From the NCBI GenBank assembly GCA_001414485.1, contig LLEY01000111.1:142445-206444 (forward strand): a stretch of 64,000 nucleotides of DNA. Direction: 5' to 3'. Below, in pieces: positions 22,168 through 34,940 of the stretch. Source of the stretch: Calycina herbarum (taxonomy: Eukaryota; Ascomycota; Leotiomycetes; Helotiales; Pezizellaceae). Position 1 is the first letter of the stretch. Every line of letters starts with the position of its first letter. Under the pieces are notes generated by a model. It saw only the letters and a list, made by a program, of their open reading frames with translations, had not been told where the DNA came from and searched no databases. A program made the translations under genes and the position numbers.

Positions 22168-25100
22168 GGTCTAAAACGAGGCAAGGGGCATCGTAGCGTA
22201 GCGCAAGAGCTGGCAGGCGTATACTTGTACGGACAAGAGGATTCAGGAAACTTCAACAACTTCGTCTTTCAAACTCAACCACCACCAGGCTGTGGGGAGA
22301 CTAGCCAATATATCCGAGGGGACAATCAGATTCCCCATTCTGATATTCATTGCGAAATATATTACCATAGCGCAGCAGCGCAGCATCCTTCCTTCCCACA
22401 ATCAAGAACCCGCCATCTGCTGCACCAGAGTTGCAGCATCACACCTTCGGCTCAACACGCCAGTCCCAAATCTCGGGATTATCTAGCACCAATTGTGGAG
22501 GGGGACTTCCCGAAAACACCAGGAATAAGTCCCTCTACGTCTAGTACCTCTACAGGATTTTCATTAACTCTGCGATATTTCCAAGTAATTATTCCTCTAG
22601 AGTTTTCATACGGAAATACGGATTGTAGAAATACCCCTATCGATATTGCTGATAGCTCATCTTCCTCCCGAGAGGCTCGAGCGAAGTGAGACCTTTGGAG
22701 ACTCTTCGTTGCAGACTTTATCTCTTTAGTCCAGCGGTGGGGCAAGAGAAAGAGAGAAAGAGGCTAAAGAACCACGCCGTTCATTTCATCGACCCCTTGA
22801 AACATATCAATACTCTCGATACTCTCTGCTTTTGCCATTTCTGGAAGCGGGATTCGTCTATTAATCCTCTCCGAGTCCCTCTCATCTAGGATGATGGTTG
22901 AAGCCTGAGTCGACTTTCTAGGTCTCCTCCCCCAACTTTGTCATGGCTGCCCCAGTATTTGTTAATCTAGAATGACCCGGAAGAACATCCAGAAGGGAAT
23001 ACCTACAGAGGATGATGGGGGAAATGGCGTTGCTTGTATCTTTACTGTTGCAATTGCGCGGGTCTTTTCCTGCCTCCTATTTTTCGGTCAATATTTATTT
23101 CCAACCTCTCGTTTAACCCTCGGTCGACACCCCAAATAACAATATGTCGGAACGTATCAAAAGTTCCTCCAAACCGCCATCATGCAATACATCAACATAT
23201 TATACCGTAGCACGAAGATCCTCAAAGCAAAAACACTGTTTCAAGTTGCTTTTCCTATAACCGATATCTCTGAAAATTGTCAAAGAGTTCCGGTCAGGCA
23301 GGGGTCTTGGAATTCCAATTGGAGGAGAGCACCCCGCCGTTATGGACCCTGGCTTGTTCAACTTTGACCCCTCTTTGAGTAACAACGAGAGCCATGTGTT
23401 GAGTTCCGTGGCTCTTGATTATTTTAATATGGAAATTAATTGAGGGAAATTGTTAATCGCAATTCATTTCTTCTGTATATGGATCGTCGATGTTGAGTTG
23501 CAAGAACGCCGTGGCTCTCTAAACTTGTTTTGTTGGGAACTTCCACTTGCTGACTGACTGACTGTAAATAGAAGCTGCTCATGGTTGGAGTGACATGCAC
23601 AACAACGTGCATAAAGCTGTACGGAGTGCCACAGGAGACATATGTCTATGCAAGAAGATACCTGTACCACCAGAGAGTAAACAATTCTCTTTTCGAACCA
23701 CTGAGAGCAAGATCATTCCCGATTCCGATGTTCTGTCCCGTACATACCGGGCCTGCAGCAATATGCGGGGGACTCATCAACTGTATGGATCCAGAACCTC
23801 AGCAAATCGACAGAGTTCATGGGAAAAGAGCCTTAGGAGTTTTAATCTGGGAAAGGAAATTTCCCATCCACCGGGACGAAATTCCGTGATCAACTATTTT
23901 GACTTTTTCCTACTGGTAGGAAATTGGTTTTTTGGCCCATCCCAACTTCTTTTCGGAATGACAACCACATTGCGAAATTTGGATTGCAATAGCAATCGTT
24001 GATCCCAAAATCCAGACCAGCAGTTGTTAGTCATCCTTCTGTCTTGGATTTTCTGTCTTAGATATTGTAAGACTTGTGGGGTTTTTCGGTACTGGCCCAT
24101 CTGATTTTGGCAAACTCTATTCTCTCTCGCTTTTCTTTTCTACGAGATTAAACGATGAGGTCAGGTCTTATTTCTTGATCGTCAAAGTTGACAAGATTGT
24201 TTAACAATCTTCAAGATGGACAACATGGCTCGCGATGGAGAGTAAAAGCGGCAGGTCACACTCTGTATTTCCGGTTCGTACCTGCCTATCTGGATCTTGT
24301 TTTTCCAACTTTTTATAGTAAACTCAGCTTACAGGCTAGCCTGGATCCTTTCGGGGGAAAATTGTAGTTAAAACTAGAAAGTGGACGTAAAATCGTTTGC
24401 GACTAGTATTATGAGGAAATTAAAGAAGCTCTCCGTCGTGTGACTGGATGGGAGATAAGAGAGTATGGTTATCTGAAATAGTTGAAACATATGTAGGAGT
24501 TTATTCTAGTCTTGCCTTTCTCTAGAGAGAAATAACCAAAGCCGGGTCATAACGGCGCTTGTGATCCCAACTTTCCGGTCACGCCACTACTGTGAACTAT
24601 ACTAATTGGATCAGTCTTACCAAGAAGGCTAGATGACTACTTCTCCACCCCAAAGTCACGATCTTGTTGCGCTACTTCCACTGACAGATGATCACAGCTA
24701 TCACACGCAACGTGGAACACATCCACACTCCATGTTTTCCTGGTATGCACCTAGGGTCCTCCTCTATCTTATCGGAAAAGTTGCCTGGGTTCGCAGCGGA
24801 TGATTACCTTCAGGCTTGTTGGCATGTGGACCACGGCTTGGATATTCTGGAAGAACGAAAACCCGTTACAACGCGATGCTGACCCCTTCATAACAAAGGT
24901 GGAAATCTCCAAGTCTTCTTTCAAGCTTCCTCCCACTTCTACTTGATTCGTTAAACAAGTTCTCGTCCCTTTTTCGGAGAAACTCTACATTAGTTAGGGC
25001 TAGTTACTACTTGGCTACGCTGGCAGGATTCCAGGAGTGGAGCGGCAAACAACCCTTACCCCGCCTACGAACACCCCGCTGCAGTACGAGTGCAGAACAC

Positions 25101-26060
25101 GCACTACGGTCGGGTACAGATCTCCTTGAGCCAATCAACTTCTACTTATGCTTACCACTTTGGGCGCGATTTTGGCGGAAAGCCGTCTTGTCCTCTCAAA
25201 AATCGAAGGGAATGTGTCCATGGTGGCTGCAGTCGGCGTTGTGCCGCGGCCCTGCAGTGGAAAAAGGAAAATCAAGGCACCATCAACCTCGAAGAGTCTC
25301 TCCAGTCTTCCTTTTCCAAGGTGGTGGTGTTGTTGATCATCTTGTCTTCTTCCTCTTCAACTACACTTTTCAGACATCGCTCTTATCATTTCGTGATCGT
25401 GTGATGTATCTCCAGTTCCCCCTTTCCTCGTCCCCTCGCCAATGACCACGGGTTCCACTTGTAGTGAGACAAAAACAGCACATTCACTATCGATAAGCTT
25501 CAAGTCAGATAAAGAATCACAGCGATACGTTCGTCAACAACCTCCCTTCTTGCGTCTTCACTCCTGGCCATGGTTACATTTGTGCCAGTGATCATTTGTC
25601 TAAGGGCAACAACCACCTCTGTGTTGGAATCCCTGAAATATCCTGATATATTCACTGGCCCATGGTCTCCTCGCTGTTCTGTTTATGAGCTGACGAGAGC
25701 CTCAGCATCTTACGATCGTGCCAGGCCAACAATCACGTACTGGCTCCCTCTCCCAACTTCGAAAACCCCTCCTCCAATCTACTGCGACGGACTTTGCATG
25801 AGTGCCTAAGAAAGGATTTCTTGGATTCCTCGGATCTTGATTTATTTTGCGTTACAGTTCAGGGTCACAAGGGAGTGATTACAAGGACCATTCCGGTATT
25901 TACAGGGAATCAAACAACCCCGCGCGGCTTCGGATTCTCTGTATTTACGAATCTGCGAATCTGCCAACAACTCCAGCGTTCGAAGGGTTTCGACTGTGGA
26001 GCGCAGGTTCAATTCTTTCCACTCGTTCCCAGATAATCAGGTATTACACTCGTTGCAACA
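22168..26060. other. Long intergenic region upstream of the F-box/CaaX gene
   Basis: 3.9 kb between divergent genes without a supportable coding region. The parts next to each gene are likely 5' leaders. A half copy of the AAAAGCGGCAG inverted-repeat family lies near 24244-24330. The many short open frames have no conserved content. Confidence 0.45.
24244..24330. mobile_element. Partial inverted-repeat element (MITE-like), copy C
   Basis: It begins AAAAGCGGCAGGTCACAC and continues CGGTTCGTACCTGCCTA, closely matching the left end of copy B (CGGTTCATACCTGCCTG). I could not find a matching right end, so it may be truncated. Confidence 0.4.
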
Positions 26061-28346
26061 ATGGCAAACACTCTCCCCGAAGGAGCTACCCCACCTCCGA
26101 ATCTCCCAATACCTATCGAACATTCTGACGCCATCACGATCGAACAACCGAACAAACTAAAGGGGAAGGCGAAAATACTACAAAGTCTTCAACGGATATC
26201 GTCATCTCCTTCTCTTGCTCAATTGGGCTCAAAGAGAACTAGAAACAATCCATATGGCGGCAGAGCAGCGGTTTCGAGCATTACTTTGGCTGCAGGAAGT
26301 GCTCCACGAAATTATGACAACTCGTACGCTTCTCAGTCAATCATGACTGGCTATTCCACCGCCCCCACTACACCGGGCCTCGATTCTCCATTTTTGAACA
26401 ATTCATATGGTGGTTTTTCGGGTCGAATGCGGGAACAAGGTTGCGGTTCACCAGGGGCATCCTCCACACCTACAAGTCCTATGTCAGTCCTTAGTCCATA
26501 TTTGAGTGGAAATATGGCACCATTCCCCGAAGATTCGGCTATTCCCGAGGTAATAGAGGACTACTTCACTCTACCAATGGCGACTCGAAAACGGGAGAGA
26601 CGAATAGACTTTGATTTCTGGGGAGAAATGCCACACGAAATCAAGTTGGCGATTTTCGGATATCTTACGCCAAAGCAATTGGTGCGGGCTTCGATTGTGA
26701 GCAAGACTTTTTACAAAGCATGCTTTGATGGACAACTTTGGACTTGTTTTGATGCCTCGGAATTTTACAAAGATATTCCGGCAGAATCTCTCTCGAAAAT
26801 CATTGTCACGGCCGGGCCATTTGTAAAAGACCTGAACTTGAGAGGCTGCGTTCAAGTGGAACATTATAAGCGGGCAGAAGTTGTTGTGAAGGCTTGCAAG
26901 AATCTCATCAATGCCACTCTCGAAGGCTGCCGGAACTTTCAACGATCAACACTTCATAGTCTCTTGAAAAGCAACGAGAGGCTCGCCAATTTGAACCTTA
27001 CAGGTTTAACAGCAGTTACTAATGGTACCTGCAAGATAATTGCACAATCATGTCCGTCCTTGGAGATGTTCAATGTGTCTTGGTGTACACACATGGATGC
27101 TCGTGGTATCAAAGCTGTTGTTCTGGGATGCCCTAAGTTAAAAGACCTTCGGGCCGGTGAAGTAAGAGGATTCAACAACATTGAATTGGCTCAAAACATT
27201 TTCGAAACGAACGGTTTAGAGAAGCTAGTACTTAGCGGCTGTACTGACTTGTCTGACGAAGCACTCGAAGTTATGATTGTTGGCCTTGACCCAGAAATTG
27301 ATATTCTCACCGACTTGCCTCTTGTTCCAGCAAGAAGGTTGCAACATCTTGATATCAGTCGATGTAATCGACTGACTAGCGCTGGAGTCAAAACTATGGC
27401 TCACTTTGTACCGGATTTGGAAGGTCTTCAGTTAAGTGGTTGCTCTGCATTGACTGATATTGCACTCATGGATCTTTTAAACACAACACCACGTCTCACC
27501 CACCTCGACCTTGAAGAACTTTCCGAACTTACAAATACCTTCCTAGCTGAGCATCTCGCCAAAGCACCTTGCGCCTCTAAATTGAAGCATCTCTCAATCA
27601 GCTATTGCGAGAACCTTGGCGATACTGGAATGCTACCCGTCATCCGTGCTTGCTCAAACCTTTACAGCGTTGACATGGATAATACCAAAATTAGCGACCT
27701 CGTTCTCGCAGAGGCAGCATCGATGATCAGAACTCGCTCTTCACGAACAACCTGTTCTCGCTCTCGCCCACAAGTTGGTCTCAAAATGGTGGTTTTCGAT
27801 TGTCAGAATGTCACTTGGACCGGTATTCGGGAAGTCTTGTCTCGAAATTCGGAAGTCAGGAAGCCAACTGGTGCCCAAAAAGGAGCCACTTATCCAACTG
27901 AAATCATCTCAATGAAATGTTTCTACGGTTGGCAAATGACGGTCGAGGAACACACTAAGCGAGTTTTGAAAGGCGATCTTCCTGCTGCCGGAAGACTTGA
28001 GCGGAAGTGGACCGAGTATATGATGGCCAATGAGGAAGCTGGTGCAGGAGGTGCTGGAGGTTGGTTTTCCCTGAGTTCTCTCTTCCCTTTTAGCGTGTTT
28101 TGGGAGGCTTGGGACTCTTTTTCCTCCGCGGACCTTTTTGGATAATTTTGTTGCTCCGCTTGTAACTTTGTTTCGTCAAACATGCTTCGAGAAATGGCAA
28201 TACTGACTCCTTCCACAGCTAGGAGACGAAGACGAAGAGCCAGGGAAGCGCAGATGCTTCATGCTGATGAAGAGGAAGGTGGGGCCGGAATGGGTGGTAT
28301 TGGACGACGACGTAGAGCGAGGAGCAATGGTTGTTCTATCATGTGA
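26061..28346 (+). CDS. F-box/leucine-rich-repeat protein ending in a CaaX box
   Basis: Exons 26061..28059 and 28219..28346; the intron runs 28060-28218 (GTTGGT donor, ACTGACT branch site, TTCCACAG acceptor). 708 residues. A Ser/Pro-rich N-terminus (about 190 residues) precedes the F-box (FDFWGEMPHEIKLAIFGYL, then PKQLVRASIVSKTFYKA). A series of cysteine-containing leucine-rich repeats follows (LKDLNLRGCVQV-type units, LEKLVLSGCTDLSDEAL, LQHLDISRCNRLTSAGV, LEGLQLSGCSALTDIAL, LKHLSISYCENLGDTGM). If exon 1 is read through, the protein ends in a hydrophobic tail without repeat character. Splicing gives a basic tail (RRRRRAREAQML, RRRRARSNGCSIM) and a C-terminal Cys-Ser-Ile-Met. It is probably an SCF ubiquitin-ligase adaptor; the CaaX box predicts prenylation and membrane attachment, as in animal FBXL2. 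The donor is weak, which is the main uncertainty. Confidence 0.82.
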
Positions 28347-29433
28347 GGAGGTGAGGTTTGATGATCGATGAGTGTTGTGATTCTATGGTTTTAACGGCGT
28401 CATCTTTTTCTTTTTCTGTTAGATGACTGATCCAGACTGGGTGCGTATGGCGTTTATGGGCATGGGATAGGGGACATATTGGGGTATTGGTAGATGATGG
28501 ATAGTTGCGATGCACTCCACTTTTTCTTGTGTTATTCTTTGGTCGGATTTCCTTTCTTTTTATTTATGGAGGGGTGCATGGTTTATTGTCTTAGCGGGAC
28601 TTTTGGGGCATTAAATCTTTCTGAGATGAGATAGAGTATCATCGCGTTACTTGTGTGATGGGACTTTTACATACATCACTTTCAAATGACATGGTTCCTT
28701 CAGATTTCGTGGAATGTGAAATGTTTGATTCTGAAATCTTGTTTCAACTTATTAATTCAAAGCTTGCTGATAATCCTGCTCTTTCTCGGATCCTACGATA
28801 AAGAAAGCGAGTCGATTTAACCACCAAAATTCGCTGGATTCCCCACGACCTTCTTCAGTGGCTCATCTCGCTCAACTGTCGTTGAATTTTGCAACTGGAT
28901 GCGGAGGGTGCTAGTTCTCTGTAGGGCTGCTGTTTGACGTTTGTAAACTCGCTTGGAGTTCTGAGACCTTGTGATATTCCTTTACCCCAACTTCTTTTCC
29001 ATTGGGAGCTCCCTTGTTTAAATTGAACCTTTAACATGTCATGCTTGGACTCCACTTACGAGTTACCACAAGTGCCTTAAGGTTCTTCGGGTATGCTTTG
29101 GGCTTTCTTTTTTCCAGTGATTGATGGACGCTGGTAAAGAGGATACGGTTGAGGAAGACAAGAGTACGAGTGAGGAAAGGAAAGAAGGAGTCTTCGTGGA
29201 GAATGGGGCGACCAAAGAAGAGGGAGTGGTTGGCAGGGTCAACACATGGCTACCTTTACTTTGACCAAGGTCTGTACGCAACTGTCTAGGTCGTTGAATT
29301 TCTTTTCGGTTAGTAGCTGCGATTATCCGAAAGTTTTTAGGGTAGTTCAGAGAAAGGTTGCCACGAAGGAGTTCTTACCTTGAAATAGTAGGAAGGCCGT
29401 CAAATCATATTTCCCGTTTGAAATAGAACGCCA
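28347..29433. other. Intergenic region downstream of the F-box/CaaX gene
   Basis: The 3' flank and about 1 kb without a supportable gene. Confidence 0.5.
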
Positions 29434-29749
29434 GGTATGCTTTATTCGCCAATTGTGGAATTGACCAATTATGTTACTACCTCATAAGCTTAAGCAATGA
29501 GTCCAGAAACTTGAATTGTTAAATTTGAGTGTTCAAGACTATTTAAATTAATTAAGTTAGTTAAAGTCTTGAACATTCTAAAAGAATAGGTATAAGTTAG
29601 TTAATCGAGTAGCACTTATTTAATATGAATATCCTAGACAGTATAGAAGACTTAAGTTATTCAAAGAAACTATAGAGGCTGATTATAGCGAATTTAAAGT
29701 ATGTCGAGAAATAATTAGTCAATTATATAATTGGTGAATAAAGCATACC
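29434..29749. mobile_element. AT-rich inverted-repeat element (MITE-like) of 316 bp
   Basis: The left end GGTATGCTTTATTCGCCAAT matches the reversed right end GGTATGCTTTATTCACCAAT, and similarity continues for about 40 bp (AATTGACYAATTAT). The interior is strongly AT-rich and non-coding. It contains a nested perfect hairpin, GTTCAAGACT...AGTCTTGAAC. No target duplication is certain. Confidence 0.75.
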
Positions 29750-29821
29750 AGACCCAATATATACCCCAAGTAACAACCCAAAATGTGCAAACCCGAATGA
29801 AAAAGAGAAGGAAGAAGAAAT

Positions 29822-30655
29822 CTAGACATTTGAGTCAACTCGCTTCCGCGAAATTATCATCCTACCCAAAGCCTCTTCCCCTTCAATCCAGACCTTTTCC
29901 ATCCCCATCCCCTCCACATCCTCCCCAACGACACCCAGCCTTAAGAAATCCACTTTCACCTCCCCGCCTGCCGCATTTCTCAACCCAGAGTTCTTCACAA
30001 TCCTCGCCACATTACCCCTCTTCTCTACATCCCACTCTCTCCAAGAGAAATTCCCCAGCCCCTCAACGAGAACCCACAAACACTCCAAACTCTCCCACAT
30101 AATCCCCGTCCCAGGGCCCAAACTATTCAGCGTCTCAATCTTCATACACAGCGTCCCCACCCTTCCAAATTTGATTCCCGTTTTGCCACCCCAAATAAAG
30201 GCCGTCTTCGCATCATGTAACACCGGCCCCTCAGCCTCATCTAAAAACCACACATCCCTTCCTTTCTCCCAAAACACTCCATTCCCCCTTCCAGTGTCTT
30301 CTAAGGCCACTTCGTGCGAACAAGTGGTGAAAGTCTCTACATCTTTATCATCTCTCCCCATGACTAGCATTCTTCCCCCTTCTCCATTGTGAAATCCCGA
30401 TGTGTAGAAGTTCAAGGCTACATCTCGGGATAGATTACATACGTGCAGTAATGGAGGGACGGGGAGACGGGAGAAGGTTATGTGGGGGTTGTTGTTGCAA
30501 GGTTTTCGGAGGGGACGGAGGTAATCTAGGTCGGATTTTAGGAGGTGGAAGGGGAGGAGACGAGGTGGAGTGGAGTAGTGGGCGAGGAGAAATATTTGGA
30601 TGCGGATCTCGGAAGGGAGGAGGGGGAAGGAGTGGAAGGTTTCAGGGGGTGACAT
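29822..30655 (-). CDS. 2EXR-domain protein
   Basis: Intronless, 277 residues from the ATG at 30655. The start is placed directly before the domain: MSPPETFHSFPLLPSEIRIQ, then IFLLAHYSTPPRLLPFHLL. This is the fungal 2EXR pattern (FxxFPxLPxEIRxxIW...PRLL), followed by PPLLHVCNLSRDVALNFY, which is also typical. The C-terminal half (VLHDAKTAFIWGG...VGTLCMKIETLNS) is variable in the family. 2EXR proteins are numerous in plant-associated ascomycetes and have no established biochemical role. The frame is open upstream, but the extra residues are Pro-rich and not conserved in character. The gene lies next to an inverted-repeat element. Confidence 0.75.
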   Translation of the reverse strand: MSPPETFHSFPLLPSEIRIQIFLLAHYSTPPRLLPFHLLKSDLDYLRPLRKPCNNNPHITFSRLPVPPLLHVCNLSRDVALNFYTSGFHNGEGGRMLVMGRDDKDVETFTTCSHEVALEDTGRGNGVFWEKGRDVWFLDEAEGPVLHDAKTAFIWGGKTGIKFGRVGTLCMKIETLNSLGPGTGIMWESLECLWVLVEGLGNFSWREWDVEKRGNVARIVKNSGLRNAAGGEVKVDFLRLGVVGEDVEGMGMEKVWIEGEEALGRMIISRKRVDSNV

Positions 30656-32443
30656 CTTGAGGGTCGGTGGATGGATTGGGATAGATGTGAGGCTTAGGAA
30701 TAGGAGGTTCGCTCTTCCTTTTATTTTGCAGAGCGGTGGGAATTGAGGGGAGTAGGTTGTGTCTTTATTGAGACCGAGTAGAGAAGGCTGAGGTTGAGAT
30801 GAGCTGATAGTCGGGAGGTAAGGCGGGCCGAAACTCGGAGGCGGGGGACTGGGGTAACTTTGTTGCAGGTCCCACACTATCACTGAAGTGTCTGGATGTA
30901 TTTCAAATCGCAGCAAGACACTCGTTGAAGTATGTATCTCCTTTGAGTTCGCTTCGGCTACGAAGAGATAATATTTTGATTTGAAGCAGTTATATATCAG
31001 TAATTATTTCCCTAGCAACATTATGCCAAAAGCTCAAGATGTTCAGAAAGAATGAGCGGAACAAGCTTATTCATAACATGAGTATCCTTAAGTAGAAATA
31101 TTTTCAGAGATACAATTTTACAAGAATATAGACAAGATCAACTTTACTTCAAGTGGCTGAGAAGTACAGTTTTTAGTTGCATGTTTTATGATATCCCAGA
31201 AGCCCAACCGAGTGATACCAAATGGTTTAAATTTGGGAGTTTTGAGTAGACCCCGAAAACAACTTCTAATCTTCTGCCGAAACCGAAATACATTGTCCCG
31301 CAGACGTAATGGCGTTAATTCCGAACTAAATTGTCAAACCTCTGTATAGTTTCTGACAAGGACCCATCTGATGTTTTTGACGGGAACCCGTAGGCGAGTT
31401 TACCACTTACCTCCTCCGTTATGCGGATCCCTATTTTGTTGTCGAAGTTTAGTCTGCTGTGGATATTCAAGAATCATAGTCTGGATCCGAACTTTGTACC
31501 AATCCTGTCCTATCACTGTACCAACTTTATCGGGACAAACCTCAGATTCCCCAGAAACGCAATAGGAGGATTCATATCATACATACTGGGGAACTCCATT
31601 TTTGTCCACTTCTACAATCACTTTGTGCGTATTACCTCATAGCGATCGCTCCATGCTTCATGTGAAATTTCAAGGGACTTACTTGAAAATCACTTGGTCA
31701 TCCAAGCAAAACTTTTGGTGTTGTCCCAGTGTTTGGAGGCCTCTGCAAACTTATTTATAATTTCCCCCATCGAACCTTCCATCCTTTTTCTCATCGCAGC
31801 GAGCAATATTAAATTAGTGCAGATCACACTCCAAGCCAGTGCATCACTAATAAACTAGTGGTCATACTAGCCAACAGGAGCCGTAATAGCGATCTAGCAA
31901 GGTTCGCAGAAGAATTCATTTCCAAATGAGGCATTCGTGTAGATCAAGTTTTCCGCACGAGAGATGTCCCAGAATCTTGCTACTTCAGTACAGTTTTGGT
32001 TGATGAACCAGCGTTTTGAATTTGAAAATGAGGTACGAATCGACTGTTGTTTGTAAATTGACAGTAGGTGAAGTTGAAAAATAGTTCTAGACTTGAAACC
32101 CAGATTTTTGAAACTTAACAACTTTTTCATGTAAACGCTTAGGTTTCGAGGCCATAGATACATAGTCTGCATTCGGAGGACGATCTTTCTCTCAAACAAC
32201 TATGTCTGAGGTTTGTTTTTCTTTTGCCAAAGGGCTCGTTTACTTGTGATCACCATTTGGCAGTTCATTATTACTCCCTAACACCTGTCTTGCGAGTTGG
32301 GGGATTTCTGGTTCGTGTAAAAAGATCCTTTAATAACCAGGTGTCTATTCAGCAACAAGTTCATGGATATGGAATCTTACCAGTCCCAAGCAAAGCAAGC
32401 TTCCAACTGATATTTTGATATGAACTCACACCAAAGTTCTCCC
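30656..32443. other. Intergenic region
   Basis: 1.8 kb between the 2EXR gene and the methyltransferase; I see no supportable gene or repeat. Confidence 0.45.
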
Positions 32444-34017
32444 TCACTCTCCCTCCAAAAGTCTCCTCACAATAGCAACAACCAACCACCGTTTCCGAGC
32501 CGTAACATCCTTATCTTCCTCTCCCCTATCATCCCTCCACTCTCTCTCACCCCCCTCCGCATTCCTTTCCCAAATCCTCTCAACCACCAATCCGTCCTCC
32601 CTCATACCCTCCGGATCAAAGAAAGGAGCCATCTTCGCCCTCCCAGTATGGAATCCCGCAATGACATATGCGAGACCCCCAGAATTAGGAGTATAAGGAT
32701 TTTCTTCCGAAAGCGGAAGATGCGAAGTCTCATCATTCTTCTGAGTAGAAGGAGAAACAGCAGGGGCCGAAAACCAGGCGATGCTTTTTCGGAGATTCGA
32801 ATGTTGCCAAGGCATCCACAAACAATCCGCTACAAGAACCCTCTCGAAAGCCCCCTTATTCTGGGTAGCAAAGTCGTTATCAAGAACACCCCATTCATGG
32901 CCTTCAACTCCAATACTTCCGTTACCACCTTCTTTAAACCCCTTTCCCTTGCCATCCTTCCTATTCACCAAGTTCTCTGATACATTATTTCGAATATTTA
33001 CCAATATCTCTTCAGCGGGATAATCCGTGATCACTGTCCTACTGGCTCCGGCGAGATTTGCCAACATTCCTGCTAGTCCGGTACCGGCTCCGAGTTCGAT
33101 GACGGTTTTTGAGTCCGAGGAGAAGAGGGGGAAAGGTCCTTCTTCTAGGTATTCGGCTAGGAGAACGGAGGCGTTCCAGAGGAAGTGTGAGAATAGCGTT
33201 CGGGATGTTTTGGTGAGGGGGTTAGCGAGGGAGAGAGTTACAGGACCGAAAAGGGGTGACATGTAGGTTGGCGAGGTTGTAGAGTCGCCGTGTTGGTTTT
33301 GGATACTAGAGAAAGTGAGTAGGTATCCGATGATGGAGAGAGTAGAAAGTGCAAGTAAGGTAGTGCAATAAATTGAAGACAGTAAGGAAAAATTGTAAAG
33401 TAACAAAAACAATAATTGAAGATATCAGAACTGCTGTCTACTGAATCCTCCGAAAACTGGAAATAACAATCAAATCAAAAACAAGGCCAAAACACCTTGG
33501 TTGCTCTCTAAGTCGAGTATTTGAGGTCACTCGGGTTCGCTCCTTCCCTGCATTGGCTCAACTGCTTCGAAAGACGGGTCTCGAGCGCTCCTTCCCAACC
33601 TTGACTTCGGGTCACCATGGACGAGAGCTAGCAGGGAAAACGCAACCCTCCTCACGCTGAGAAAAGACAGAACCCCATGATCCGAGAACCCAACAACAGC
33701 GCTTCTTCATAGTTAAAAAGAAGGCTTCCATAAAAGTCGAGAGAACCCCCGAATTCAAGCCCTCCACCATAGGCAAGACAAAACGCAATCCATTTCCTCC
33801 CTCCTCCTCGTCATCTAATTCAAATTTCAAGATATAAGAAATAACAAGAAGAATTCAAAACCAAGCAGAAGAAGAAGAAGAAGAAGAAGAAAAAGAGAAC
33901 AAAACATTTCACCCACTCATCAGGAAAAATAACTGCCAAACTAGTTCTCAAAATATCCTCCGGGGTCTGTTCCATATCCCCGGGAAGATGAATCTTATCC
34001 GTCAACATACCCCCCAT
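32444..34017 (-). CDS. EFM7: EFM7/Nnt1-type protein methyltransferase
   Basis: Exons (complement) 34017..33917 and 33305..32444, with an unusually long 611-nt intron; 320 residues. Joining gives IFPDD followed by IQNQHGDSTTSPTYMSPLFG, the expected family sequence across this point. Other landmarks: LFSHFLWNASVLLAEYLEE, the SAM-binding motif VIELGAGTGLAGMLANLAGA, VITDYPAEEILVNIRNNV, VLVADCLWMPWQHSNL and YVIAGFHTGRAKMAPFF. Yeast Efm7 (formerly called Nnt1, a putative nicotinamide N-methyltransferase) methylates the N-terminal region of elongation factor 1A; whether this orthologue has the same substrate is inference. The donor is GTGGGT. Gly/Lys insertions (KDGKGKGFKEGGNG) interrupt the family core. 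The intron carries two copies of the dispersed TCCTTCC motif. Confidence 0.85.
33534..33602. repeat. Pair of TCCTTCC-motif copies inside the EFM7 intron
   Basis: GGTTCGCTCCTTCCCTG (33534-33550) lies between TTGAG and CTCAA arms. GCGCTCCTTCCCAACC (33585-33600) lies about 51 nt further on, same orientation. Both fall within the 611-nt intron. Confidence 0.45.
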
Positions 34018-34940
34018 CTCGACGGCTTATCGTCACGAGTACAAGTACGACCCTTCTCAATTAGCCGTCGTGAAGAGGCCGTGGGATGTGAGTTGTGAAA
34101 TATGAGATCTGAGGAGTTGAATGAGTCGCGAAGGCCGAGGATGATGTGTTCGTGTGTCCAGTTGATGAGAGGATATGTGCGTTGGGCTGGGTGGCTTATC
34201 CTATCTGAAGTATTTATGAAGGTATCAATCAGGTTTGACTCGGAAATGTTGAAAATGAGGCTCGGTGATGAATACAAGCTGCTGTCTTGGGTCTTCTGAT
34301 TCCCATCTCAAGATTACCTACCCCTCCAAAAAAAAATCTTGGTGGGGCCAAATTTCTGCCACTTCACGCCTCACCGCCTTCAAAACCTGCTCTAATGTCA
34401 GGTTGGACAAACCCCCACGAAAAATCCCGAATACAATGGTCAGACGGGTACCTACTTAACCTCGACGGGGATATTCGTGGACAAACACTTGGGAATAATC
34501 TGTGATCAACTTTCACATGTCATATTGATTTAATTAATCTAACTACAGTACCGCCCGGCTGGTGGGTCTCTTTTCCAAAATAAATAAATAACGCAAATGG
34601 AACCGTGAGTAAATTTTTATACCTGGAAAAATGGCCAAGCATGTAAAAAGAAGCAAAAATATATGCAAACTACTGTATTAACCCTTCATAAAAGACAGGT
34701 ACTGTCTTATTTGTAAATCCCAAGAAAAAGAGATCTCTTCTTTCTCTCATAAAAAGACAGACGATGGACGCAATGTACAAACCAAACAAATCCCGAAAAA
34801 TAAAAATAAAACGCCATGATAGGTATCGTGATCCACCGTCTATACGCCCAGTCTCCTTGCGCCAGGCCAAACAAATTTAAATAAAATCCAATATAACAGT
34901 CTCGCAGAAAAAATGTCATCAGATAAGAGTTCAAAAAATC
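34018..34940. other. Intergenic region
   Basis: The upstream region of the EFM7-type gene and the 3' flank of the next minus-strand gene. Nothing else is supportable. Confidence 0.45.

Noticed and set aside
34002..34277. Minus-strand ORF just upstream of the EFM7 start
   Set aside because: No similarity to the family N-terminus and no clean splice into exon 1.
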